Assembly: GCA_035697245.1 (NCBI GenBank)
Contig: DASSDH010000133.1
Span: 4,307-68,306, forward strand
Reading direction: 5' to 3'
DNA from: JACVRX01 sp035697245
Lineage (GTDB): Bacteria > Actinomycetota > Actinomycetes > Jiangellales > Jiangellaceae
Length of the DNA stretch: 64,000 nt
This document shows, piece after piece, positions 17,220 to 25,691 of the stretch (the first letter of the stretch is position 1; each line of letters begins with the position of its first letter). Under the pieces are notes generated by a model that worked only from the letters and a program-made list of their open reading frames with translations, did not search any database and had not been told where the DNA came from. The position numbers were made by a program, and so were the translations under genes.

Positions 17220-18680
17220 TCAACTGGAGTAGAGCCGGTCCAAATCGACGAGTCGCACGTTGTCGGTCGAGGACTGCAGCCGGCGCTCGAATCCGCCGCC
17301 ACCGTACAGCGCCAGAACGGTCTCCCGGACGTCAAAGCCACGCACCGCGAGCACGTCCCTGGCACGTCGCAGCCGAGCGAGATGCAGTTCTCCCAGCCGT
17401 TCTCCCCACTTGGCCTCGCCGAGGGCGATGATCCGTTGCGGCTCGCCAGGAACTGCCGGAGCGAACACGACGACATCCAGGTCCAATCGCGACCGGTTGA
17501 CCGGATCGACGGCGACACCAGCAGCAACAGCACCGGGGGTGCTGCCGAACACATCTGCGCCGTCCAACAGGGCGTGCTGCCGGCAGAGCGTCTCGAAATG
17601 GGGTCCGACGACCTGTGCAGCGAAACGTGCTCGCGAGTCCGCCCAGACTGCGAACGCCTGGCCAAGCTCCAGGCGATGCCACGCCGGGCGCATCACCGCC
17701 TGATAGAACGTGATCAGCGGCTCCGTGATTCGGTACGTGACGCGTCCACTTCGAAAAGCATCTGGCTCTCGAAGGACCAGCCCCGCGTCCTCGAGGACCG
17801 TCAGCGGATGCGAAATATCGGTAGACCTGCGGCCGATGTAGTTGGCGATGCGACCGCGAGTGGAATTTCCCTCCGCGATCGCCGCCAAGACCGAGTGGTA
17901 GAGCGCCGTGTCTCGGATGTCCGCCTCTTCGGCAAGGAGATAACGTGCTTCTCGAAAGAGCGGCATATGCGAGCTGAGTACGGTACGTCGGACCCAGGGG
18001 TCGAAGTCGCGCAGGCTCGTCGGGACGTCATCGCGAACGAACTCACGACGGTACGCCGGAGTGCCGCCGACCACGGCATGCAGCATCGCGGCAAGGCGAG
18101 GATCGTCTGCGCCCCAGAACTGCGCGGCTTCGCGGTACCTCAACGGCTGGATGACGAGTTCCAAGCTGGCTCGACCACGCAATGGAGCATTCCCGGACAG
18201 GAGCCTGCCCATGACTGACATCGCTGAGCCGCACAGCAACAAGCGGGCCCGGTTGTCCGGTGTCCGGCCCGACGCAGACCGATCAAGATGTCTGCGGAGG
18301 AGAGATGGCAAGACCGGGCTTGCCCTGCTCAGATACGAGAACTCGTCGAGGACCACCAGGGACACGCGGTCACGGCCGAGCCCGAACAGCGTCTCGAGAG
18401 CCACATCCCAGTCGGCAAAGGCAAACGACGTTGGAGCGCGCAGATGGCGGGCAACCGCTTCGCCGAGCATCCGCAGCGACTCGGCCTCCGTGGCCTCGAC
18501 CGCCTGGAAATAGAACCCGCCGAGTGCTTCGGTCAGTGCGCTGAGCAAGTAGGTCTTGCCCTGCCGACGCCGCCCCGTTACGACGCCCAGCAGCGGCTGC
18601 GGTCTGCGGTCACTGGCGAAGTCGACCAGCACACCCCACTCGGTGTATCGGTCGAACACGTGTTGAGGCTTGTCGGTCAC
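17220..18680 (-). CDS. AAA-type ATPase (ATPase_2-like) with C-terminal PD-(D/E)XK-like domain
   Basis: A 486-residue protein. The N-terminal domain has a P-loop ending in 'GRRRQGKT' (to residue 43), a Walker B 'LVVLDEFSYL' and a sensor segment 'LLLCGSAMSVM', as in the archaeal-type ATPase_2 family. A winged-helix part follows near 260-320. The C-terminus has a DUF234-like nuclease pattern: Asp400/Asp402 in 'RLDLDVVVF', then Glu422-x-Lys424 in 'LGEAKWGE'. Function is unknown; relatives are often in mobile or defence-type contexts. The GTG start is preceded by an AT-rich promoter-like block, unlike its neighbours. It separates adnB from the nudC region. Confidence 0.85.
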   Translation of the reverse strand: MTDKPQHVFDRYTEWGVLVDFASDRRPQPLLGVVTGRRRQGKTYLLSALTEALGGFYFQAVEATEAESLRMLGEAVARHLRAPTSFAFADWDVALETLFGLGRDRVSLVVLDEFSYLSRASPVLPSLLRRHLDRSASGRTPDNRARLLLCGSAMSVMGRLLSGNAPLRGRASLELVIQPLRYREAAQFWGADDPRLAAMLHAVVGGTPAYRREFVRDDVPTSLRDFDPWVRRTVLSSHMPLFREARYLLAEEADIRDTALYHSVLAAIAEGNSTRGRIANYIGRRSTDISHPLTVLEDAGLVLREPDAFRSGRVTYRITEPLITFYQAVMRPAWHRLELGQAFAVWADSRARFAAQVVGPHFETLCRQHALLDGADVFGSTPGAVAAGVAVDPVNRSRLDLDVVVFAPAVPGEPQRIIALGEAKWGERLGELHLARLRRARDVLAVRGFDVRETVLALYGGGGFERRLQSSTDNVRLVDLDRLYSS

Positions 18681-18686
18681 TTCTGC

Positions 18687-18721
18687 ATGATAGTGAAGTA
18701 CAGTTTATATGACTATACTTC
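18687..18721 (-). promoter_or_regulatory. AT-rich promoter with inverted repeat before the ATPase gene
   Basis: On the minus strand, TATCAT (18692-18687) lies six bases before the GTG start, the spacing expected for a leaderless transcript. An inverted repeat, GAAGTA (18695-18700) and TACTTC (18716-18721), covers the adjacent -35/spacer region. It could be an operator. The block is far more AT-rich than the rest of the window. Confidence 0.45.
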
Positions 18722-21700
18722 TATGAAGTGTGGACCTCCATATGGTCTTCTGGCCCTGGGACACTGGGCACTGAGCGAACCAGTGCTTCCAATTGCGCTT
18801 CGTCGAGCAGGTCAGCCGGGCGGAGCGTGAAACTGTCGCGGACGTAGTGGAACGCGGCGCCGACGCGTTCGAGGTCGAGTTTGTGGAAACGAGCGAAGGC
18901 CAGCCGGTAGGCCGCGAGTTGGACCGAGCGCGCCGAGGCTTCAGGATCTCCGCCCGGCGGATTGCCGGTCTTCCAGTCCACGACGTCCAGGCCGCCGTCG
19001 GCGGTGGCGAAGACTGCGTCGACGCGTCCTCGGACCAGGATGCCGGCAACCAGCAGCTCGAACGGCGCCTCGACCTCCACTGGGGATCGATCGGCCCACG
19101 GTGAGGCCAGGAACGCCGCCTGCAGTGCGGCGAGTTCCTGGTCGTGGGCGGCATCGGCATCGGCCGAGCCGGGCAGCTCGTCGACGTCGAGCAGCCTGGG
19201 TGATCCCCAGCGTGACTCGAGCCAGGCGTGGAAGAGCGTGCCGCGTCGGGCGAGTGGAGCCGGCGGACGTGGCACCGGCCGGCGGATCGCGCGGGCGAGG
19301 GCGTCCGGGTCCTGCCGAAGCAGCACCAGCCGCGACACCGACAGATGCGCGGGTAGTGGCACGTCGACCGCGGCATTTGCTACCGAGCGCGAGCGCTCCT
19401 CGATCAGCCGGTCCACTTCGAGCTCCCATTCGGCAGCCGCGGTCGACACTTGGGCATCCGCGAGCAATTCACCGATGTCGCCGCCGGCCTGGGCGGCGCG
19501 GACCATGGCCGCACCCTCCTCGAGCAGCGCCCGCCGGCCACCGAGCGGGTCATACGGCCAGTGATATTCGGCCACCACATCGTCCAGTGGATTGACCGGG
19601 CCGGGGTCGTCCACCCAGACTCCGACCTCGCCCGCGCCGTCGAGACAAGCGGCACGCATCTCGACGAGAAACTCCGACGGACGCCGCGGCAGTTTGGTGT
19701 CACCCCAGCGATAGCCCGTGCACACCAGCAGCCGTCTGGCCCGCGTCGTCGCGACGTAGGCCAGCCGGCGCTCCTCGAGCCGTCCGGCTCGGCCACACTC
19801 GGCCGCGAACTGCACCAGTGCATCGCGAGCGCCCTGCTGGTCGTGCGCGGCTGACAACCGCAGCCGGGGCAGGGTCTCGGCGTCTCCGCGGAGCGGATAC
19901 GGCAGCTCGCCCGGCTTGCCGAGCCAGGCTCGGTCGTTCGCGTGCCCAGCGGGGAAGACACCGTCGGCCAGACCGACGACGAAGACGGCGTCCCATTCCA
20001 GTCCTTTGGCGCCGTGCACGGTCAGCAGCTGGACGACATCACCGACCACCTCGACCTCGCCGGGCCGCAGGCCCCGTTCCGCGGTCTCCGCTGCGTCGAG
20101 ATAGGCGAGGAACGCGGACAGCGTCGGGCTCTCGCCCGCCATTGCGAACTCCGCTGCCACGTCGATGAACCGGTCCAGATTCGCCCGGCCGGTCGGTCCA
20201 CGTCGCGCTGCTGTCTCGACGTCGAGGCCCAATGTGCGCTCCACGTCGAGCACCAGATCGGGCAGCGACTGCCCGGCCCGCTGGCGCAAGCCGCGCAATT
20301 CGGCGGACAACGCACGCAGCCGGCGATCACCCTCGGCCGAAAACCAGCCGTCTCGCGGCAGCGAGTCCAGTGCGTCGACGATGCTGTGGTCGTCGACGTC
20401 GTCTGAATCCATCTCCTGGCCGCCGGCCGCAGCGGCGAGCCGACGCGACCACCGAGCCAGCGCGTCCAGGTCGCGCGGACCGATCCGCCACCGGGCACCA
20501 GTGAGCAGGCGCATGAGCGCATCACCACGGGACGGGTCGGCGATCACGCGCAGTGTCGCCACGACGTCGCCCACCTCTGGTGTCGTGAGCAAGCCGCCGA
20601 CTCCGACCACGTCGACGGGCAGGTCGACTGCCCTCAGCGCGGCCTCGAGACGTGGAATCTGTGAGCGGGCGCGGACCAGCACGGCTACCGTTCGGCCTTC
20701 GACCGAATGATCCCAGAACGCGCGAGCCCGACGCGCGATATCCCCGGCCTCGTCGTCCGCAGTGAGGTGCAACGACACCACGACACGGTCGTCGGCACTG
20801 CCCTCGGACGGGTACAGGACCGGCACGTCGAGACCTTCTGCTCGCAACGGCAACGCCAGCCGGTTCGCCACCGCGAGGATCCGGGCGCCGTTGCGGAAGC
20901 TCGTCGTCAGGGATGCCTGCACCGCGTCGGTACCAGAGGCGTCGCGGAACTCCCGCCTGAACGTCGTGAGCGTGCCGGCATTCGCCCCGCGCCAGCCGTA
21001 GATCGACTGGCACGGGTCACCGACCGCGGTCACCGGATGACCGCCACCGAACAACGCTCGCAACAACACCAGCTGGGCGTGGTTGGTGTCCTGGTACTCG
21101 TCGAGCAGCACCACGGCGAACCGGGCTCGCTCGGCTACGCCGACCACGGGGAACCGTTCGGCGAGCCGGGCGGCCAGCTCGGCCAGGTCGCCGAAGTCCA
21201 CGGCCTCGTTGGCGCGCTTGAGCTCGCGGAACTCCTCGACCAGCGGAATGAGCTGCGCCCTGGCATCCTGCACCGCCAGCGCCTTGGCAACCTCGGAGTA
21301 ATGGCGGCTCCTGGTCCGGCTCGAGGAGGGCAGCCTTTCGACCTCGGCCCGCAACTCGCGAGCGAACTCGGCAAGCCGGCCGGGCTCGACCAGGTGGCCG
21401 GTGAGCTCACCGTGCAGGGCCAGCACCTGGTCGACGACCGTCGTCGGGGCATGGACCACGTGGTCCATGTCGCCTTCGTGGCCTTCGACCACGCGGGTCG
21501 CGTACTGCCAGGCAACGGCCTCGGTGATGAGTCGGGCGCCCGGCTCCCGGCCCAGCCGAAGCGCATGTTCGGCGACAATGCGAGAAGCAAACGCGTCGTA
21601 GGTGATGACCGTCGGCTCCCCGTCGAGCAGCGTCGGATCTGCATCGAGTGCATAGTCGAGGACCCCACGGGCAGCGAGCTGGGTCAGCCGGCGCCGCATC

Positions 21701-21939
21701 CGTGACCCCAGCTCGCGGGCTGCTTTGCGGGTGAACGTCAGCCCCAACACCTGCTCCGGCCGTACCAGGCCGTTCGCCACCAACCACACGACCCGGCCGG
21801 CCATCGTCTCGGTCTTGCCGGATCCGGCACCGGCCACCACGACGCCGGGTGCGAACGGCGCGGTCATCGCTGCCATCTGCTCGGCCGTGGGCGGCGGTAG
21901 GCCCAACCGGGCGGCGAGGTGCTGAGGAGTGAGCTTCAC
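18721..21939 (-). CDS. adnB: AdnB helicase-nuclease subunit
   Basis: A 1072-residue UvrD-like motor fused to a RecB-type nuclease. It shows Walker A 'GAGSGKT' (37-43), 'LLDEYQDTN', 'GDPCQSIYGWRGA', 'VHGAKGLEWDAVF' and 'ATTRARRLL'. The C-terminal nuclease has 'DVVDWKTG' with Asp988 and Lys990. AdnA and AdnB together resect double-strand breaks in actinobacteria, in place of RecBCD. The start is a GTG overlapping the adnA stop by four bases (GTGA), implying translational coupling. A start 21 codons earlier is possible but would extend into adnA. Confidence 0.95.
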   Translation of the reverse strand: MKLTPQHLAARLGLPPPTAEQMAAMTAPFAPGVVVAGAGSGKTETMAGRVVWLVANGLVRPEQVLGLTFTRKAARELGSRMRRRLTQLAARGVLDYALDADPTLLDGEPTVITYDAFASRIVAEHALRLGREPGARLITEAVAWQYATRVVEGHEGDMDHVVHAPTTVVDQVLALHGELTGHLVEPGRLAEFARELRAEVERLPSSSRTRSRHYSEVAKALAVQDARAQLIPLVEEFRELKRANEAVDFGDLAELAARLAERFPVVGVAERARFAVVLLDEYQDTNHAQLVLLRALFGGGHPVTAVGDPCQSIYGWRGANAGTLTTFRREFRDASGTDAVQASLTTSFRNGARILAVANRLALPLRAEGLDVPVLYPSEGSADDRVVVSLHLTADDEAGDIARRARAFWDHSVEGRTVAVLVRARSQIPRLEAALRAVDLPVDVVGVGGLLTTPEVGDVVATLRVIADPSRGDALMRLLTGARWRIGPRDLDALARWSRRLAAAAGGQEMDSDDVDDHSIVDALDSLPRDGWFSAEGDRRLRALSAELRGLRQRAGQSLPDLVLDVERTLGLDVETAARRGPTGRANLDRFIDVAAEFAMAGESPTLSAFLAYLDAAETAERGLRPGEVEVVGDVVQLLTVHGAKGLEWDAVFVVGLADGVFPAGHANDRAWLGKPGELPYPLRGDAETLPRLRLSAAHDQQGARDALVQFAAECGRAGRLEERRLAYVATTRARRLLVCTGYRWGDTKLPRRPSEFLVEMRAACLDGAGEVGVWVDDPGPVNPLDDVVAEYHWPYDPLGGRRALLEEGAAMVRAAQAGGDIGELLADAQVSTAAAEWELEVDRLIEERSRSVANAAVDVPLPAHLSVSRLVLLRQDPDALARAIRRPVPRPPAPLARRGTLFHAWLESRWGSPRLLDVDELPGSADADAAHDQELAALQAAFLASPWADRSPVEVEAPFELLVAGILVRGRVDAVFATADGGLDVVDWKTGNPPGGDPEASARSVQLAAYRLAFARFHKLDLERVGAAFHYVRDSFTLRPADLLDEAQLEALVRSVPSVPGPEDHMEVHTS

Positions 21940-24900
21940 CGCGTCACCTGCTCGCCATCGGGATGGGCTGGGCAGGAGGGCCGGGCCGGGCAGAAACCAC
22001 ACCAGCTGGTCCGCTCCGCCGTGAAGACCGCTCCGGCCATGCGGTCAGCTGCCTGCGCCACCATGGTCGCCGCCCAGGCCGGGTCGTCGGCGTCCGCTAG
22101 CGGCTGTTGAGCCTGCTCGCGGACTCCGTTGTTGTAGGCGCGCAGTTGCAGCAGGCGGGCGCCGCCCGAACGGCGTTCCCCCTCGGTAATGCCGTCGAAG
22201 GCGCCGAGCTCGACCGCTAGCTGGTACGCAGCGAGCTGCGGATGGCTCGTGAGGTCGGCGTCCGGCACCGCCGTCGTCCCGGTCTTGAGGTCGACGACGA
22301 CGAGCCGGCCATGGTCGTCGGATTCGAGCCGGTCGACTCGTCCAACCAGCCGGGCCCGGCCGATGTCGACGTCGAACGGCACCTCGACGGCGACCACCTG
22401 GCGTGGGTGTTCGGCCAGCCACCGGCCCAGCCGCTCGACCATGTGCCGGGTCCTGTCGTACTCCTTTCGCCCGATCCAGCCGGTGCCCAGCGCCAGGCTC
22501 GGCCAGCGGCGGTCGAACTCTGCCAACAACTGTTCCTCGGTCCATTCCGACCGCACCGCGTGCTCGGCGAGTTCGTGTACCAGGGAGCCGACGGCCGTAC
22601 GGCTGCTGCCCGGCTCGACCGCACCACACGACTTGAGCAGCCAGCGCAGCTCGCATCGGTCGAACTCGACCAGCTTCGAGGGCGACATTCGGACCAGCTC
22701 GTCCGGTGCGCGAACAGGGGCATCGTCAGATACCGGCAACAGCCCGTACCAACTGGCTGGGTCCGCATTCGGCACGCCGGACGCGGACAGCCGGGCCAGC
22801 TGGCGGGCAGCACCCCGACGCCGGGACATCGGTTGCGCCGGGTCGCAGCAAACCTGCCGGAGCTCGGCGACGACAGACGGCAGGTCGAGGCCGCGCCGAA
22901 CTCGTTCGACCGGGCGATCCTCCACGGTCCGCGAGGCGATCGGGTCGAGATCGTCGAGGAATCGCGACGGTTGGGTGTCCTCGGCGGCGACCGCAGTGAC
23001 CAGCAGCCGGCTCCGTGCCCGTGAGACGGCAACGTAGAAGAGCCGGCGCTCCTCGGCCAGCCGGGCACTCTGCCGGATGACGGCGGAGTCGTCGCGACCC
23101 GCGATGACGTCGACCAGGGCCTCCGTGCCGAGCAGGTCGCCCCGAACTCGCAGGTCCGGCCAGACTCCCTCCTGCACGCCCGCGACGGCGACGACGTCCC
23201 ACTCCAACCCCTTGGCGGCGTGTGCGGTCATCAGCTGAACAGCCGGACCCGACTGCCCTGCAGGCGTCATCGGGTCGGCCGGGATCTGCTGGCCATGCAG
23301 GTGCTCGAGGAAACCCGCTGGGCCCTCTCCCGGGAGTCGGTCGACGAATCGGGCGACTGACTCGAACAAGGCGACCACCGCGTCCAGGTCACGCTCGGCC
23401 GCAGCCGCCGCGGGGCCGCTGGTCAGTGCCGTATGTGCCCACCGCCGCGCGAGACCGCTGTGGTTCCACGCCGCCCACAACACGTCCTCGGCGGTCGCGC
23501 CCTTCGTGCCGGCAGCCGCACGAGCAACGTCGAGCAGGTCGGCAAGCCTGGTGGCTGCGCGTGCCGCTTGTGGGTGCACGGAAGCGAGCACGGTCGGCCG
23601 ATGCAGCGCTTCGACGAGCAGCTCAGCGGACGCCCGCCCGCCGCCGGTCGCGAGCTCACCCGCCCGCAGCTCCTGTCGCAGCCGCCGCAGCTCGATCGAG
23701 TCGGCTCCACCGAGGGGTCCGGTCAGCAGGGTCACCGCCAGCTCGGCGTCAACCGGACGCTGGTCGGTGGCGACCGCCAGGACGTCGACCAGCGCCTTGA
23801 CCGGCGGCTGGTCCGCCAGCCTTACCTCCTCCAGGCGAACCAGGACCGGAACGCCGGCGCCGCTGAGAGCACGCCGCAGCAGTGGCAGCGCGGACGTCGA
23901 GCGCACCAGAACCGCCATCGACTCCCACGCGACTCCGTGCAGCAGGTGTTGCTCGCGCAGCCGGCCAGCGACGAACGCCGCCTCCTGGCTGGGGCTGGCG
24001 AGGACGTGCACGGAGACCTCGCCGGGGGCGGTCGGATCCGCGGCATTGAGTCGACGATGCACCGGTGGGCCGCCGAGCCGGGCCGCCACCCGTCGAGTCG
24101 CCCCGAGCAAGGTCGGTCCACACCTACGCGACACGTCCAGCCGGGCCACCGCGGCGGGCGTGCCGTCCGCGGCCCGGAACCGATCCGGGAAACGCCGAAT
24201 GACGTCGACCTCTGCGCCACGGAAGCCATAGATGGACTGATCAGGATCCCCGACGACCACCAAGTCGCGCCCGCCGCCGGCCAGAAGCGACAGCAGCTCC
24301 TCCTGCGCCGGGTCGGAATCCTGGTACTCGTCGACCACCACGAACAGTCGATCTGCACGTTCCCGCTCGAGCAGGGCAGGCTCCGTACGCAGGAGGTCGA
24401 CGGCCGCCCCGACCAGCTCCGCCGAGTCGTACGCCGGCGGGCGGCGCAGTGCGGTGACCGCGGAGTACTGCTGGGCGAAATCAGCCGTGGCGCACCAGTC
24501 GGCGCGACCGAGCCGTCGACCGAGCGCCGCCAGCTCCGCAGGAGCAACTCCGCGTTCGACCGCGCGCATCAGCAGATCCCGAAGTTCCTCGGCGAACCCA
24601 CGCGTGGTCAACGCCGGGCGCAGATGCTCCGGCCATGACCGTGCAGCGAACTCGTCGACGTCGCCGCGGAGCAGCTCGCGGATCAGCAGGTCCTGCTCGG
24701 CAGCGGTGAGCAACCGCGGCGCCGGTTCACCGCGCAGCATGGCCTCGCGGCGGAGGAGGCCAAAGGCGTAGGAGTGAAAGGTGCGCGCCAACGGCTCCCG
24801 GACGGTCCGGCCGAGCCGTGCTGCGATCCGTTGCCTGAGCTCGCCAGCGGCCCGCCGGCTGAAGGTCAGGACCAGCACCTGCTCGGGATCCATCCCGTCG

Positions 24901-25079
24901 CGCTCGACCCGGTCCACCACTGCCTCGACCAGCATCGTGGTCTTACCGGTCCCTGGCCCGGCGAGGACGAGCAGCGGGCCGCCCCGGTGCTCGACGACCC
25001 GGCGCTGCGCGAGGTCGAGAACCGGGACGGCGACGGCAGCATGCTCCGCACGCACCAGTCGAACCTGTGGCCGACGCAC
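21936..25079 (-). CDS. adnA: AdnA helicase-nuclease subunit
   Basis: A 1047-residue partner of AdnB. The helicase part has Walker A 'GPGTGKT' (41-47), 'VVDEYQDSDPAQ', 'GDPDQSIYGFRGAE' and 'AHAAKGLEWDVV'. The C-terminal nuclease has 'VVDLKTGTT'. It carries the iron-sulfur cysteine pattern of AddB/AdnA nucleases: one Cys in 'DRCELRW' and three at the end (1027, 1030, 1036 in 'WCGFCPARPSC'). The GTG start lies about 85 bases downstream of a palindromic element. Together with adnB it forms a two-gene operon for break resection. Confidence 0.95.
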   Translation of the reverse strand: MRRPQVRLVRAEHAAVAVPVLDLAQRRVVEHRGGPLLVLAGPGTGKTTMLVEAVVDRVERDGMDPEQVLVLTFSRRAAGELRQRIAARLGRTVREPLARTFHSYAFGLLRREAMLRGEPAPRLLTAAEQDLLIRELLRGDVDEFAARSWPEHLRPALTTRGFAEELRDLLMRAVERGVAPAELAALGRRLGRADWCATADFAQQYSAVTALRRPPAYDSAELVGAAVDLLRTEPALLERERADRLFVVVDEYQDSDPAQEELLSLLAGGGRDLVVVGDPDQSIYGFRGAEVDVIRRFPDRFRAADGTPAAVARLDVSRRCGPTLLGATRRVAARLGGPPVHRRLNAADPTAPGEVSVHVLASPSQEAAFVAGRLREQHLLHGVAWESMAVLVRSTSALPLLRRALSGAGVPVLVRLEEVRLADQPPVKALVDVLAVATDQRPVDAELAVTLLTGPLGGADSIELRRLRQELRAGELATGGGRASAELLVEALHRPTVLASVHPQAARAATRLADLLDVARAAAGTKGATAEDVLWAAWNHSGLARRWAHTALTSGPAAAAAERDLDAVVALFESVARFVDRLPGEGPAGFLEHLHGQQIPADPMTPAGQSGPAVQLMTAHAAKGLEWDVVAVAGVQEGVWPDLRVRGDLLGTEALVDVIAGRDDSAVIRQSARLAEERRLFYVAVSRARSRLLVTAVAAEDTQPSRFLDDLDPIASRTVEDRPVERVRRGLDLPSVVAELRQVCCDPAQPMSRRRGAARQLARLSASGVPNADPASWYGLLPVSDDAPVRAPDELVRMSPSKLVEFDRCELRWLLKSCGAVEPGSSRTAVGSLVHELAEHAVRSEWTEEQLLAEFDRRWPSLALGTGWIGRKEYDRTRHMVERLGRWLAEHPRQVVAVEVPFDVDIGRARLVGRVDRLESDDHGRLVVVDLKTGTTAVPDADLTSHPQLAAYQLAVELGAFDGITEGERRSGGARLLQLRAYNNGVREQAQQPLADADDPAWAATMVAQAADRMAGAVFTAERTSWCGFCPARPSCPAHPDGEQVTR

Positions 25080-25164
25080 TCGCCCTCCCCTCGGACGTCG
25101 GCCATCACACCACCCGGTGCTGACATGCCAGGGGATGTCGCGACAGCCTGTCGCGCGCGCCGAC

Positions 25165-25246
25165 CCACCACCAGGCGATTTCGTACATCACCAGGCTCGC
25201 AAGCCTCGTGATGTACCGGCAGGGGTGGTGAACGTGGTCATTCCGG
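25165..25246 (-). repeat. Dispersed palindromic element, full copy (minus orientation)
   Basis: On the minus strand it runs from GGAATGACCACGTTCACCAC to TCGCCTGGTGGTGGG. Between them lies a hairpin of TACATCACGAGGCT and AGCCTGGTGATGTA arms, with one mismatch. It lies between the alkyltransferase-like gene and adnA, both on the minus strand, and could end transcription between them. Confidence 0.8.
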
Positions 25247-25288
25247 CGACGCGGAGAGGGACGCGCGCGGCGGCGGGCGGCGGCGTCG

Positions 25289-25597
25289 TCAGCCGGGGTG
25301 CCAGGCCGCCCGCGACAGGTCGACGCGGGAGCCGTCGGCGACCAGCAGGCAGCCCTCGGCGACGAGCTCGCGTAGTGCGGCGACCTCGTGCCCGCGAGGA
25401 AGTCGCCCGGCCGCAGTGACCACCCGCCACCACGGCACGGCACCGCCGTAGGCGGACATGACCGCACCGACCGTTCGCGGCCCACCGCGGCCTAGGCGCT
25501 CGGCAACCACGTCGGCGACGGCGCCGTACGCCATGGCCCGGCCGGCCGGGATTCGCTCCACCAGGCTCAGGACCGCCTCGACGTATTCGTCGTCCAC
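25289..25597 (-). CDS. Alkyltransferase-like protein (ATL, MGMT family)
   Basis: A 102-residue protein matching only the DNA-binding domain of O6-methylguanine methyltransferases. In place of the catalytic PCHR motif it has 'PWWRV', with Trp56 where the Cys would be. The helix-turn-helix 'AYGAVADVVAERLG' and the 'GPRTVGAVMSA' loop are conserved. ATL proteins bind alkylguanine and hand the lesion to nucleotide excision repair. The position beside adnA matches the repair-gene neighbourhood. Confidence 0.93.
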   Translation of the reverse strand: MDDEYVEAVLSLVERIPAGRAMAYGAVADVVAERLGRGGPRTVGAVMSAYGGAVPWWRVVTAAGRLPRGHEVAALRELVAEGCLLVADGSRVDLSRAAWHPG

Positions 25598-25691
25598 CGG
25601 CCTATCGTGCCGTCAGGACGGTCCGCCACGCCGAATCCCGACGGGCCGCCAACGAGTGCGAGCCTGGCCAGCCGTGGAAGCATCGGAACCG

